The position numbers and the translations under genes were made by a program. DNA of 64,000 nucleotides, from assembly GCF_003443655.1 (NCBI RefSeq), contig NZ_CP031941.1, positions 3,532,501 to 3,596,500 on the forward strand, read 5' to 3'. Positions 55,554 through 64,000 of the stretch are shown here, piece after piece. Below the pieces are notes generated by a model. It did not search any database, was not told where the DNA came from, and saw nothing but the letters and a program-made list of their open reading frames with translations. Source of the DNA: Nostoc sphaeroides. Lineage in GTDB: Bacteria; Cyanobacteriota; Cyanobacteriia; Cyanobacteriales; Nostocaceae. Numbering within the stretch: the first letter of the stretch is position 1; the number at the start of each line of letters is the position of its first letter.

Positions 55554-56837
55554 ATGTCCAAAATATTTGTAATTGATTCCGAGAAACGACCACTAAATCC
55601 AATTCATCCAGCGCAAGCGAGGCAATTACTAACAAGCAAAAAAGCAGCAATTTATAGAAAATTCCCATTCACATTAATTCTTGCTGAATCACTTCCAGAA
55701 GTTCCTGTATCACCACTCAGGTTAAAGGTTGATCCTGGTGCAAAAGTAACTGGAATTGCACTAGTTAGCGACTCAACCGGAGAGGTTGTATTTGCTTCTG
55801 AATTGAATCATAGAGGTTTTGCAATTAGAGACGCTCTTACCTCAAGGAGACAATTAAGGCGTGGTAGACGCGCTAGGAAAACCAGATATCGTAAACCTAG
55901 ATTTTTGAATAGAACCCGTCCAGAAGGATGGTTAGCACCTAGTTTGCAAAGTCGAGTTGATAATATCAAAACGCTCGTTGAGAAACTGCGTCGATTTGCA
56001 CCAATTACGGCTATCAGTCAAGAACTAGTACGGTTTGATATGCAGTTAATGCGTAACCCAGATATCGAAGGTAAGGAGTATCAACAAGGTACTCTTGCTG
56101 GCTACGAAACTAGAGAATATCTACTTGAAAAGTGGGGTAGACAGTGCGCTTACTGTGGAGTTAAAGACGCACCTTTGCAGATAGAACACATTCACCCAAG
56201 AGCCAAAGGAGGCAGTAATTCAATCACAAACCTTGCCTTGAGCTGCGAAAAATGCAACACAAAAAAAGGGACTAAGGATATTAAAGATTTTCTTAAACTT
56301 GACCCATCTAAATTAACAAAAATCTTGGCGCAAGCTAAAAAAACATTGGCAGATGCCGCAGCAGTAAACACAACCAGGTTTGCGTTGCTGAACGTATTAA
56401 AATCAACTGGACTACCAGTAGAAACTGGTTCCGGTGGTTTAACTAAATTTAATCGCAGTCAACAAATGCTTGGAAAAACTCACTGGTTAGATGCGGCGTG
56501 TGTCGGTAAATCAACGCCAGTGTTGATTATTAAAGGTATTGAACCATTGCTAATCCAAGCTTTCGGTCACGGTTCTAGGCAGTCATGTAGAACCGATAAG
56601 TTCGGTTTTCCAAATCGGCACGTACCTAGAGAAAAAATACATTTTGGCTTTCAAACTGGCGACATCGTAAAAGCAGTCGTTACCACTGGTAAAAAAATTG
56701 GTACTTATGTTGGAAAAGTCGCTATTCGTTCGTCAGGTAGTTTCAATATTTCAACCAAGAACGGATTGATTCAAGGAATATCCCACAAATTTTGTAAACG
56801 TATTCATGCAAAAGATGGTTACTCGTATGCCACTTAA
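55554..56837 (+). CDS. iscB: IscB RNA-guided endonuclease (RRXRR-HNH)
   Basis: IscB is the ancestor-type relative of Cas9: an RNA-guided DNA nuclease coded on IS200/605-like elements. The 427-residue protein has the N-terminal PLMP domain (KRPLNPIHPAQA, residues 11-22), RuvC-I (LKVDPGAKVTGIAL, Asp60), an Arg-rich bridge helix (RRQLRRGRRARKTRYRK, 98-114), RuvC-II (ISQELVRFD, Glu157), an HNH domain with CAYC and CEKCN zinc pairs and EHIHPRAKGG (His212), and RuvC-III (HWLDAACVG, 310-318). All catalytic residues are visible, so it may be active. A strong AAGGAGG lies upstream. Full length for the family. Confidence 0.95.
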   Translation: MSKIFVIDSEKRPLNPIHPAQARQLLTSKKAAIYRKFPFTLILAESLPEVPVSPLRLKVDPGAKVTGIALVSDSTGEVVFASELNHRGFAIRDALTSRRQLRRGRRARKTRYRKPRFLNRTRPEGWLAPSLQSRVDNIKTLVEKLRRFAPITAISQELVRFDMQLMRNPDIEGKEYQQGTLAGYETREYLLEKWGRQCAYCGVKDAPLQIEHIHPRAKGGSNSITNLALSCEKCNTKKGTKDIKDFLKLDPSKLTKILAQAKKTLADAAAVNTTRFALLNVLKSTGLPVETGSGGLTKFNRSQQMLGKTHWLDAACVGKSTPVLIIKGIEPLLIQAFGHGSRQSCRTDKFGFPNRHVPREKIHFGFQTGDIVKAVVTTGKKIGTYVGKVAIRSSGSFNISTKNGLIQGISHKFCKRIHAKDGYSYAT

Positions 56838-56938
56838 ACCCAAGAAATTGGGAATTACTCAACTGTTCCTCTCATTGTTTTCGCATTCGCTCAAAGGCAT
56901 TCAAGGAACGTTTCGTAATTCACCCTCCATTCCTCCCG

Positions 56939-56965
56939 CCACTGATTCGGGTACGAATACAGTGG
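56939..56965 (+). repeat. Right-end hairpin of the IscB element
   Basis: CCACTG-ATTCG-ggta-CGAAT-AGTGG forms a stem-loop typical of IS200/IS605 ends. Confidence 0.7.
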
Positions 56966-56984
56966 GGGTCTCCTGGAGGTCTAG

Positions 56985-57536
56985 ATGAATCTGAAAATCT
57001 TGCCGCTAGTGCAATTACAATGCCTACGATTGATTTTGCTGTTTACTTTGATATTCGGACTGATGCTAAGTCTTGATGACGGTTCATCTATAGCCGCACA
57101 GAAGGTTGGGAAACCTGGATTTATAGACCCTATAAATGCTGACATCACTTCCAATCAGCTTCAGGTGGTAGAACCTCCAGTCACCGGACTTACTTCTACA
57201 TTGTCGGATGAGGTCAAGGAATTACCTACAGAGTTAATTCGCTGGTCAACTTACTGGCAACTTTGTTGGCAACCATATCCCGAAGCTAAAGAATACGAAC
57301 TACAAGCGGTGCTTATGGAAGGCAAGTCTCCAAAATTGCGACGTCAAAGCGATCGCTGCTTTCGTATACAAGCTGCATCTAATGAAAACCAAAAATCACT
57401 TGGACTTCTCAACCGTGAATTAATCTTGCTGACGCATAAAATTCAGCTTGGTTATCGAGTCCGAGCGGTTTTAGATGACAACCATGTGAGTCAATGGTCT
57501 GAAGTTATGGCGGTTGGTGCAACTAACGTTATTTGA
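56985..57536 (+). CDS. Secreted protein with fibronectin-like fold
   Basis: The ATG at 56985 has GGAGG nearby. The 183-residue product has a signal-like hydrophobic start (about residues 9-30, LRLILLFTLIFGLMLSLDDG). The mature part includes WSTYWQLCWQPYPEAKEYEL, RRQSDRCFRIQAAS and QLGYRVRAVLDDNHVSQWSE, in the W...Y-E-L and Y-R-V-RAV...WS pattern of fibronectin type III modules. Two cysteines (CW and RCF) may pair. Role unknown. It starts only about 20 bases past the IscB right hairpin. Confidence 0.7.
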   Translation: MNLKILPLVQLQCLRLILLFTLIFGLMLSLDDGSSIAAQKVGKPGFIDPINADITSNQLQVVEPPVTGLTSTLSDEVKELPTELIRWSTYWQLCWQPYPEAKEYELQAVLMEGKSPKLRRQSDRCFRIQAASNENQKSLGLLNRELILLTHKIQLGYRVRAVLDDNHVSQWSEVMAVGATNVI

Positions 57537-57567
57537 TATTCTCAGGGCAACAGAGGCGAATCGCACC

Positions 57568-58890
57568 TCAGCCGCTAGGCAAGTGGGGTAGTTTAGATAA
57601 CTGACGTGCATAAGCGATCGCCTCTGTTGCTGTTGAAACTTTCCCCTCAGCTTGTGCTACACCAATTTCTCTCAACAATTGCCCGATAATTGGCGAAGCT
57701 GGAATATCTAATGCTATAATCAACTCCTTCCCGCTCACTAGTGGAGTGGGATGAGCGACCAGATCATCAGGGTTCAGGTAGCGGTTTATCAAAGGTGCTA
57801 AAAGTTGGCAGCGTTTTGCTTTGGTTTCCACTGCTGTGTGTAGTGGCTTGTCACCAGACATCGCCTCTACCAAAATATCAAGTGCTACAGCTAAGACTGT
57901 CATAGCGGGAAACACAATATCTGCGTCATGAAAGAAAAAATATTGTTCTCGCAAAGACATATCGACTACTTGAAGCTGCGGTAACACTTTCAAGGCAGTG
58001 GTTACACCCCGAATTTCGGCACGACTATAAGTTAGTTCTTGTAGTTCTATTTCTGCTAACTCTGGATTTGGGTTCACAAGACAAGCAAGTTTTGCAATAC
58101 CTAACCAAGTAGTTTTAACACTATCGCGGACATATTCTTGCAGTTGTGCCCCTAATTGTTGCCAATTTTCTGTAAGTAAGGCAGCTGCTTCGTCAACTGC
58201 TGCTAGTTTTATCAAGCTTTCACGGGTGGCATTTTTGAAGAAAGGGTTAAGTAAACCATCTTGCCAAGCACTCGTAATCCAAGGAGTACCCTGAGAATTT
58301 GCCAGTAGATACCCAATTTCTACCCTAACTCGTTCGGCTGCAACTTTGCTGATATGTGATGCCAAAGAACGAATTGCGGCTTGGGTAGCTGGCTCAATAG
58401 TAAAACCTAGTTGGGCAGCTTGGCGATAACCTCGCATTAACCGTAAAGGGTCATCTTCTAGGTTTGCAGGTGATACCATTCGCAAAATGCCCTGTTGTAA
58501 ATCTGCATAACCTTGCAGAGGATCGATGATTTCTTGGGTATGGGGATTATAAGCGATCGCATTTACTGTAAAATCCCGTCTGTGCAAATCAACTTCTATA
58601 CTATCTCCTTCTTGTTGGGCAAAGTCAGCCGTAGCGTGGGTAAAAACTACACGCGCAATTTGTCGTTCTGCATCAAGTAACACAAAACCAGCTTTGTAAT
58701 GATGAGCGATCGCTCTCGCTACCTTTACCGCCTTTGATGGTATAACAAAATCTAGATCCAGATATTCACGAGTTCTGCCAAGGATAGCATCTCGGACAGC
58801 GCCACCTACCATGTAAGCTGGTTGTGGCAAGAATTCCAAACTAAAAGGCCAATTTTCGGGAGCTAGAGTAGAAGGAATCGATTCAAGCAT
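57568..58890 (-). CDS. cca: CCA-adding tRNA nucleotidyltransferase / poly(A) polymerase family
   Basis: Adds or repairs the CCA end of tRNAs. From the ATG at 58890 (440 residues): YMVGGAVRDAILGRTREYLD with the DLDFV catalytic acids (about residues 26-50), RRDFTVNAIAYNP (about 104-116), the ERxR motif as VAAERVRVEIGYLL (about 184-197) and RLMRGYRQAAQLGFTIEP (about 149-166). A CBS-like or HD domain is absent; it is the class II form of normal length. The upstream TTG at 58905 would add five residues. Stands alone on the reverse strand. Confidence 0.92.
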   Translation of the reverse strand: MLESIPSTLAPENWPFSLEFLPQPAYMVGGAVRDAILGRTREYLDLDFVIPSKAVKVARAIAHHYKAGFVLLDAERQIARVVFTHATADFAQQEGDSIEVDLHRRDFTVNAIAYNPHTQEIIDPLQGYADLQQGILRMVSPANLEDDPLRLMRGYRQAAQLGFTIEPATQAAIRSLASHISKVAAERVRVEIGYLLANSQGTPWITSAWQDGLLNPFFKNATRESLIKLAAVDEAAALLTENWQQLGAQLQEYVRDSVKTTWLGIAKLACLVNPNPELAEIELQELTYSRAEIRGVTTALKVLPQLQVVDMSLREQYFFFHDADIVFPAMTVLAVALDILVEAMSGDKPLHTAVETKAKRCQLLAPLINRYLNPDDLVAHPTPLVSGKELIIALDIPASPIIGQLLREIGVAQAEGKVSTATEAIAYARQLSKLPHLPSG

Positions 58891-58976
58891 TGTAATAAAA
58901 ATCAACCCAGCAACTCATGAATAACAGTTGGGCTTAAGTTAGATTAACAATAAAGGCCCCTGGAGTTGGTTCTATT

Positions 58977-59225
58977 ATGTGTATTTGCGTGAATTGCCAC
59001 TATGTAGACAGCTGTGTTACCTATCATGCCGTAGAAGGGCAGCACCAACAGCCTCACTTGACCGAAACACCAAATTTTGATCCGAATGAACCTTCTATCA
59101 ATGTCAACATTCGGACTAAAGATGATGTAATTGAAATGGAATGGGATGTTGTTGGTTGTCTGAGCTTTAAGCGAGAAACGGGTAAGTGGTCGAAGTTGCG
59201 TCCTGGTGAATTAGTGCCCACTTGA
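58977..59225 (+). CDS. ycf34: Ycf34 family protein
   Basis: The 82-residue protein starts MCICVNCHYVDSCVTYHAVE, with four cysteines in the pattern CxC-x2-C-x6-C. Ycf34 homologues in cyanobacteria and red-algal plastids carry an iron-sulfur cluster and are thought to help photosynthetic electron transport. The later part HQQPHLTETPNFDPNEPSIN and WDVVGCLSF fit. It is divergent from cca and has GGAG upstream. Soluble. Confidence 0.92.
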   Translation: MCICVNCHYVDSCVTYHAVEGQHQQPHLTETPNFDPNEPSINVNIRTKDDVIEMEWDVVGCLSFKRETGKWSKLRPGELVPT

Positions 59226-59548
59226 CAGAAAATGATTGGTGTATCTTACAGCTATTTTCAGGTAAATAGACAGGCGGTAGGGGCACAGCAATGCTGTGCC
59301 CTTACGTCAGATGTGCTTCAAATACATGAAAACTACTGTAATGAGATTTCATTTATCAGCGAATTCATGGTATAGGGAGGAGATGTCAGGAAAGCGATCG
59401 CAGGAAAGTCAACAGCATTAGCTCTCACAAGCCTTGTAACAAGACTGTTTGGCTGATTATTACTGTGTAGTTTTTCAATTAATAACCACTACGTTATATG
59501 CTTAAATAAATCACGTTAACTTTATAAAAATAGATATTTTAAGTAACT
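59226..59548. other. 323-base gap: palindromic repeat, no gene
   Basis: A GGGGCACAGCAATGCTGTGCCC repeat with tail at 59279-59345 matches the one at 19021. The rest is AT-rich upstream sequence of tsaB. Confidence 0.6.
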
Positions 59549-60208
59549 TTGACAACGGAACTAGAAGACCTAGCAATAAATAAATACGCTTTAGCACTAC
59601 ATACCACCACTCCCGAATTGGGTTTGGCAATTAGTAATTTTGCAGGTGAAAATCGCTCTCAAGTTTGGAATTTGGGGCGTGATTTATCTAGCTTAGTGCA
59701 TCAATATTTAATTGAATTTATCAAACCGCAAACTTGGGCAGATTTGTCTTTTATTGCAGTTGCAAAAGGCCCCGGCGGCTTTACAGGAACTCGAATTGGT
59801 GTTGTCACTGCTCGAACTTTAGGGCAACAGTTACATATTCCTGTATTTGCGATTTCAACTTTGGCTGCCGTAGCTTGGTCAGAAACAAGCAAAAGTCAAA
59901 ATCAAAAAACTATTGCTGTGGAAATGCCAGCACAACGAGGTCAAATTTTTGCTGCTATTTATCAGTTTGAGCCAGATGCTTCTAAACTAAAAGTGTGTTT
60001 GTCAGATAGAGTATTCACACCAGAAGCGTGGCAGGAAACTTTAGTGAATTGGAACACTAATTATCAGTTAATTCAAGCTCAATCTGGGTTAGCAGCGACC
60101 GTGACAAGTATTTTGGAATTAGCTAATCTCGATTGGCAAGAGGGCAAGTGTCCTAATTGGTCAGAGGCTTTGCCATATTATGGGCAGCATCCAGTACAGA
60201 ATGCATAA
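59549..60208 (+). CDS. tsaB: tRNA threonylcarbamoyladenosine biosynthesis protein TsaB
   Basis: TsaB works with TsaD and TsaE in making the t6A modification of tRNAs. The 219-residue protein has an ASKHA-fold N terminus (YALALHTTTPELGLAISNF), and the family's VAKGPGGFTGTRIGVVTART (about residues 70-90) followed by VFAISTLAAVA. The residues after about 125 are the shorter C-terminal domain, as usual. The start is TTG at 59549 (no nearer ATG before the first motif); the ribosome site is weak. Not in an operon with tsaD or tsaE here. Confidence 0.92.
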   Translation: MTTELEDLAINKYALALHTTTPELGLAISNFAGENRSQVWNLGRDLSSLVHQYLIEFIKPQTWADLSFIAVAKGPGGFTGTRIGVVTARTLGQQLHIPVFAISTLAAVAWSETSKSQNQKTIAVEMPAQRGQIFAAIYQFEPDASKLKVCLSDRVFTPEAWQETLVNWNTNYQLIQAQSGLAATVTSILELANLDWQEGKCPNWSEALPYYGQHPVQNA

Positions 60209-60407
60209 TACTTATAAACTAGTTATCTAATGACTAATTGACTCATTTTAAGCATGGTTTGAGCATTATGACTAACAGCACTAAAACGCTTCTATACAGG
60301 CTCACATAAAATTGGTAGAAGCTATTCTAAATTGTTCAGAAAGCTTAATTTAAAAGCAGAGATAGCAAGGTATTTTTTATTATGGTAAACAGCCTCAGGG
60401 AAAATTA

Positions 60408-60614
60408 ATGACTACAAAACTAAATAGAAAGCTCTTGTACTGGGAGTATGTTAAAATAGAGGCAGCTAAAGTAATTGCAGATGAAGATATATCTGGATTA
60501 TCAGATACAGAAATTAAGGAAGCTAGGGAAATAGCTTCCGAAATCTTTAAACAAGGGCTTCTTGATGAACTATTACATATACAAATTCACGAAAATGAAA
60601 ATGAGCTAGATTAG
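60408..60614 (+). CDS. Small hypothetical protein
   Basis: The 68-residue product starts at ATG 60408 with AGGGA upstream: MTTKLNRKLLYWEYVKIEAA, then SGLSDTEIKEAREIASEIF and acidic QIHENENELD at the end. It is helical, charged and soluble. No family is recognised. It lies between tsaB and the convergent AEC transporter. A candidate small regulator or part of an uncharacterised toxin system; nothing supports either specifically. Confidence 0.55.
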   Translation: MTTKLNRKLLYWEYVKIEAAKVIADEDISGLSDTEIKEAREIASEIFKQGLLDELLHIQIHENENELD

Positions 60615-60641
60615 GAGACTTTGTGAACTCTCAAGAGACAA

Positions 60642-61622
60642 TCAAAATAGCCACAGCCAAACTGGGAGAGTAACCAGCAATAGTATAGCCCCAGCCGCTA
60701 AGGCTGTAACTGCCAAATCGCGATCGAGATTGAATGCCTCAGCAATTACCAGTGTGGCAAAAGCTGGAGGCATGGCCATTTGTAAGACAATTACCTTTGC
60801 GATCGCCCCAGTTATTCCAAACAGTGGTAACATACTCCCCAATATCAAGGGAACTAGCAGCATTTTGATTCCCAAGCTCATGCCTACTTGTGGTAAACTA
60901 CGCCAAGATTTGAGCAGCGCCAGTCGCATTCCAATTAACAGCAGGGATAAAGCTACACTACTCCAAGCAAATTTCTCTAACCAGAATTCCGCAACTGTGG
61001 GAATTGTCACCTGCCGAAACAGCAAGCCAAATCCGAAACCCCACAGCGCAGGATTAATTAAGATGGCCCTAGCAGTCTGCCAATGATTCTGGACACCACC
61101 GCCAAAACGCGCTGCTAGCAACACACCCAAGCCATAAGTTCCGGGGAATGAACCTAGCAAATCGTAGAATAGCGCCCAAGCAAAGTGTTCCTTGCCTACC
61201 ATTGCTAAGGTAATCGGAAACCCAAGATAACCTGTATTACCCAACATTGCTGCTAATATCAAGCTAGCCTGAGTTGGTGGTTGGGGGACAGTATTTTTAA
61301 AATAGGCTTGTGCTTTAATTCCTAACCAAGCTAAAAATGCTCCTAGTAAAATAGCGAGGTAAGCGAAGGCAGGTGCAATCCAAATTTGCCCCGACAAGCT
61401 AGATTGACGCAAAAACGATACTATGCTGATGGGTACTCCCACCCAAAAAAGAAACAGTCCCAAACGTGTAGGAACTGTCACAGGTAGTTTGCGTCCCAGA
61501 ATAAAACCTACCAGGACTAATCCTCCCAGCTTGACGTATAGTTCTAAAAGGTTTGTCAAGATTGCGCCTAAGAACCACAGATGTAAAATGCTACCTGTTA
61601 CGTTTACTTTTGTCCAGTGCAA
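60642..61622 (-). CDS. AEC-family (auxin efflux carrier-like) transporter
   Basis: A membrane permease for organic acids or auxin-like compounds. The 326-residue protein has about ten hydrophobic helices. Visible family marks include LELYVKLGGLVLVGFILGRK near the N terminus, AAMLGNTGYLGFPITLAMVG (about 128-147), and LINPALWGFGFGLLFRQVTI (about 188-207). The start is uncertain: TTG at 61622 or TTG at 61559 would give a more typical N terminus. It overlaps nothing, but lies head-to-head with the VanY-type gene, 40-100 bases apart. Substrate unknown. Confidence 0.88.
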   Translation of the reverse strand: MHWTKVNVTGSILHLWFLGAILTNLLELYVKLGGLVLVGFILGRKLPVTVPTRLGLFLFWVGVPISIVSFLRQSSLSGQIWIAPAFAYLAILLGAFLAWLGIKAQAYFKNTVPQPPTQASLILAAMLGNTGYLGFPITLAMVGKEHFAWALFYDLLGSFPGTYGLGVLLAARFGGGVQNHWQTARAILINPALWGFGFGLLFRQVTIPTVAEFWLEKFAWSSVALSLLLIGMRLALLKSWRSLPQVGMSLGIKMLLVPLILGSMLPLFGITGAIAKVIVLQMAMPPAFATLVIAEAFNLDRDLAVTALAAGAILLLVTLPVWLWLF

Positions 61623-61661
61623 AATCTGTTATGGCTATCCCACAAAAACAGGAGTTTACCC

Positions 61662-62465
61662 TTGAATAAGGCAGGGTTTTCTGGAAAACCGCAAAACTCA
61701 TCGAATGACATTGGTGATGATATTCCAGTGGCTGTACGCGATACCCCTGTTGCAGCGACTAAATTTTGGTTGCAACCCCGAATTTTGCTGATTGGGGGAG
61801 TTGCAGGATTTGTCTTGCTGGGTTTAATTAGCGGTTTTTTATTTTTCGTCACTACACCCAAAAAAACCGCCGATTCTCAACCTTTACCAGCTACTTCTGC
61901 TCCTGCGAGTCCAGCAGCATCTAATAATTCTAGCGATACTGTGTTAGGGCATTTTCCATACCCAGAAGCCCGTGAGTCAGAACTAATAACCATCTCCGCA
62001 AATAGGGGCTTCAGAATGCGAAAAGCTGCTGCCCAAAAGTTTGGGGAGATGGTAGCAGCAGCACGGAGTTCAGGTGTAATATTAGTGCCAATTTCTGGCT
62101 TTCGCTCAGTCAAAGACCAAGAGCAATTGTTTTTTGCTGTCGGTGCCCAACGAAATCAAACGCCAGCACAACGAGCCGCCCTCAGCGCTCCTCCTGGTCA
62201 TAGCGAACATCACACAGGTTATGCTGTAGATATTGGAGACGGATCGGTACCAGCAACTAATCTCCAAACTAACTTTGACAATACCAAAGCTTATCGGTGG
62301 CTGCAAGCTAATGCAGCGCGTTTTGGCTTTGAAATGTCATTTCCTAAAGATAATGTTCAAGGTGTGAGTTATGAGCCGTGGCACTGGCGTTTTGTAGGCG
62401 ATCGCAGTAGTTTAGAAATGTTCTACAAAGCCAGAAATTTGAAACCCGCTAAAGTGCCTCAATAA
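61662..62465 (+). CDS. D-alanyl-D-alanine carboxypeptidase, VanY type
   Basis: A zinc peptidase trimming the pentapeptide of cell-wall precursors. The TTG at 61662, seven bases after GGAG, gives 267 residues starting with LNKAGFSGKPQN. A single membrane helix (about residues 41-63, ILLIGGVAGFVLLGLISGFL) is followed by a proline/serine linker and the catalytic domain in the periplasm: ISGFRSVKDQEQLFF, SEHHTGYAVDIGDG (zinc-binding His and Asp) and YEPWHWRFVG (His). All zinc ligands are present. The earlier start at 61617 would overlap the AEC gene. Confidence 0.93.
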   Translation: MNKAGFSGKPQNSSNDIGDDIPVAVRDTPVAATKFWLQPRILLIGGVAGFVLLGLISGFLFFVTTPKKTADSQPLPATSAPASPAASNNSSDTVLGHFPYPEARESELITISANRGFRMRKAAAQKFGEMVAAARSSGVILVPISGFRSVKDQEQLFFAVGAQRNQTPAQRAALSAPPGHSEHHTGYAVDIGDGSVPATNLQTNFDNTKAYRWLQANAARFGFEMSFPKDNVQGVSYEPWHWRFVGDRSSLEMFYKARNLKPAKVPQ

Positions 62466-62686
62466 AAAAAGAAAGATTAGCAGCATTAGTCACGGCAGTT
62501 TGACCCAGGTTCATAAAATCTTCCAATCCCCAGAATTGCTTGGCATCATGAAAATTGAACACACCAGTTTTATTTTTTAGCCTTAACCCAAGCGTATTGG
62601 CACTTAGTCAATAGCTAAAATTCTCTTCGGCGAACTCTGCATCTTGACAAAAAAATGAGATGGACATCTTGTCCATCCCACAATAA

Positions 62687-62836
62687 TAAGTAGTCAGACA
62701 GAATTAATTACACAATGTCATTGCGAATGGAGCGAAGCGGAATGAAGCAATCGCAAGGGCTGGGATTGCTTCGCTTCTCTACGAGACGCTGCGCGAACGC
62801 TCGCAATGACTGTAAATATTTTTGTCCGACTACTTA
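62687..62836. mobile_element. MITE-like element, family B (copy 2)
   Basis: 150 bases, like copy 1 (6352-6501), with better-matching outer ends (TAAGTAGTCAGACA and TGTCCGACTACTTA) and the same inner pair GTCATTGCGA / TCGCAATGAC. Confidence 0.8.
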
Positions 62837-62919
62837 AAAAAGAGAATTTTTGTCATAAAACGCTTTGCCTTGCCTATATTTCAGCTAAAGCGGTTTCGTG
62901 AAGTTAAATTTCTCACTAT

Positions 62920-64000
62920 TTAATAATGAGTGCCGGTTTTGCGATGGTTAATGGCAGTCACAGCATCAGGCTTGAGTAATTTACCTTCATCCACAGTTGC
63001 ATACACAACCCAATGGTCGCCACATTCCAGACGTTGGTTGACTGAGCATTCTAAATATGCTAGTGCGTCGGTGAGGACAGTACAACCGTTATCTGCAACT
63101 GCTGTACTAAAGTTGGCAAATCGGTCTTCCCCAGGCGCAAAAGATTTACGGAAATGCTTCATGTAGTCTTGGTGATTGCCTTCAGGTAGAATATTTAAGG
63201 CAAACTTACCGCCGGGATACATCAAAGATTCGATCGCTCGGTCTTTGGCGATCGCCACACTTATTCCGGGTGGGTTGAAGGTGGCTTGAGAAACCCAAGC
63301 GCCTAACATTGCTGTAGACACTTCTCCTTGTTTTGCTGTCAGCACGCAGACGGAACCAACGATCCGACCAACGGCCTGTTCTACTGGAGTAGCAGCTTGT
63401 TGTGGTACGCGTACCTTTTTAGCCTTTTTCAATGCTTGGGCAAAGTCTGTACCTAGTTCTTCACAAAACTTGAGAGTGACATCATCAGGTTTAAACTTCA
63501 CCTTCAGGGTGTCAAAGCCAAAGCGATATCCAGCATCTCGAAGTTTACCTTCAATTAAGTCAAAGGCTTCGCCACTCCAGCCGTAGGAACCAAAAACCCC
63601 AGCGAGTTTACTGTTGTCACCGCTTGATAGCACAATCCCTAAAGCAGTGTGAATGGGAGTTGGCGCATGACCACCGATGGTAGGAGAACCGATGATAAAA
63701 CCCTCTGACTGTGCTAGGTTGATGCGAATTTCATCAGGGGTAGCAAATTCGCAGTTAATCGATTTAACTGCAACTCCACCTTTAGTTAGTCCCAGAGCGA
63801 TCGCTTGTGCTAAAGTCGCTGTATTCCCGTAAGCTGAAGCATAAAGTAAGGCAACAGAAATCTCGCGATCGTTGTGAGAACGACTCCACTCTGCATAAGC
63901 TTTAGTGAGTTCGATTAAGCTGGTGCGTACTAAGGGCCCGTGACCCACAGCATACATTCTCACCTGCAAATCTGATATTTTCTCTAAAGCTGCTTGCACA
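62920..64000 (-). CDS. Diflavin flavoprotein (flavodiiron family), 5' end outside window
   Basis: Flv-type proteins pass electrons from photosystem I to oxygen and protect against light fluctuation. About 359 residues are present. The N-terminal metallo-beta-lactamase (di-iron) domain lies beyond base 64000, with only its end (VGHGPLVRTSLIEL) here. A flavodoxin-like domain follows (about 47-190, FMN loop LLYASAYGNT) and a flavin-reductase domain (about 205-359, GSVCVLTAKQG, MLGAWVSQATFNPP and the end NHRKTGTHY). This three-domain order is the A-type Flv1/Flv3 form; which of the two cannot be told from this part. Confidence 0.95.
   Translation of the reverse strand, partial: VQAALEKISDLQVRMYAVGHGPLVRTSLIELTKAYAEWSRSHNDREISVALLYASAYGNTATLAQAIALGLTKGGVAVKSINCEFATPDEIRINLAQSEGFIIGSPTIGGHAPTPIHTALGIVLSSGDNSKLAGVFGSYGWSGEAFDLIEGKLRDAGYRFGFDTLKVKFKPDDVTLKFCEELGTDFAQALKKAKKVRVPQQAATPVEQAVGRIVGSVCVLTAKQGEVSTAMLGAWVSQATFNPPGISVAIAKDRAIESLMYPGGKFALNILPEGNHQDYMKHFRKSFAPGEDRFANFSTAVADNGCTVLTDALAYLECSVNQRLECGDHWVVYATVDEGKLLKPDAVTAINHRKTGTHY

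Larger units (their letters stand above)
55321..56975 (+). mobile_element. IscB (OMEGA) transposable element
   Basis: An IS200/IS605-like nonautonomous element: left hairpin CCCACCA-TGGTGGG at 55321-55353, the iscB gene, and a right hairpin CCACTGATTCG-ggta-CGAATACAGTGG at 56939-56965. There is no transposase gene. The right edge is approximate (56966-56980). It lies between a MITE and a secreted-protein gene whose ribosome site (GGAGG) begins right after the right hairpin. Confidence 0.8.

Overview
The window is chromosomal DNA from a filamentous, heterocyst-forming-type cyanobacterium close to Nostoc. The evidence is photosynthesis genes (psbA, petL, a Psb32-like gene, ycf34, a fibrillin and a diflavin flavoprotein), many HIP1 octamers (GCGATCGC), heptanucleotide STRR repeats between genes and one STRR run inside the RNase P RNA gene, a trait described for heterocyst formers. 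Species cannot be fixed from sequence reading alone. Both ends cut genes: psbA at the left lacks its 3' part, and a flavodiiron gene at the right lacks its 5' part.

Layout. 1-5.8 kb: psbA, a small heat-shock gene, small secreted and membrane proteins, a MOSC remnant, a fibrillin and surE. 5.8-6.6 kb: two MITE-like elements. 6.6-15.2 kb: Psb32-like, DUF4346, FemAB-like, RibD-like, a hybrid sensor-type histidine kinase without receiver, a Gfo/Idh oxidoreductase and rnc. 15.3-22.1 kb: two small hypotheticals, rnpB, corA, groEL with a perfect CIRCE operator, and a WecA/MraY-type transferase. 22.2-28 kb is a mobile-DNA zone: a nonsense-mutated Rpn-family nuclease gene next to a MITE, an internally deleted transposon, and a complete insertion sequence that has broken a secreted-protein gene. 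The 31-residue petL and bioB sit inside this zone. 28.4-38.4 kb: acetyltransferase, di-haem peroxidase-like protein, SUKH protein, selO, ABC exporter, toxin-antitoxin genes and a PRC-barrel protein. 38.5-51 kb: smc (with repeats inserted in frame), a DUF433/DUF5615 pair, BON lipoprotein, RNase D-like exonuclease, TPR protein, a DUF4212/sodium symporter operon and an unrecognised 463-residue protein. 51-57.5 kb: truncated and repetitive genes, a secreted beta-helix protein and a complete IscB (OMEGA) element. 57.6-64 kb: cca, ycf34, tsaB, an AEC transporter, a VanY-type peptidase and the flavodiiron gene.

Most genes look like independent housekeeping or single-gene units; clear functional pairs are DUF4212 + symporter, DUF433 + DUF5615, and the YefM-like antitoxin + RelE-type toxin. 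The most notable item is the IscB element at about 55.3-57.0 kb, with an upstream structured region expected to make its omega RNA. The second is a toxin-antitoxin junction where one base change appears to have removed both the antitoxin stop and the toxin start. A third theme is the very high load of short mobile repeats, several of which have entered coding sequence, supplied a stop codon, or landed next to a start codon.
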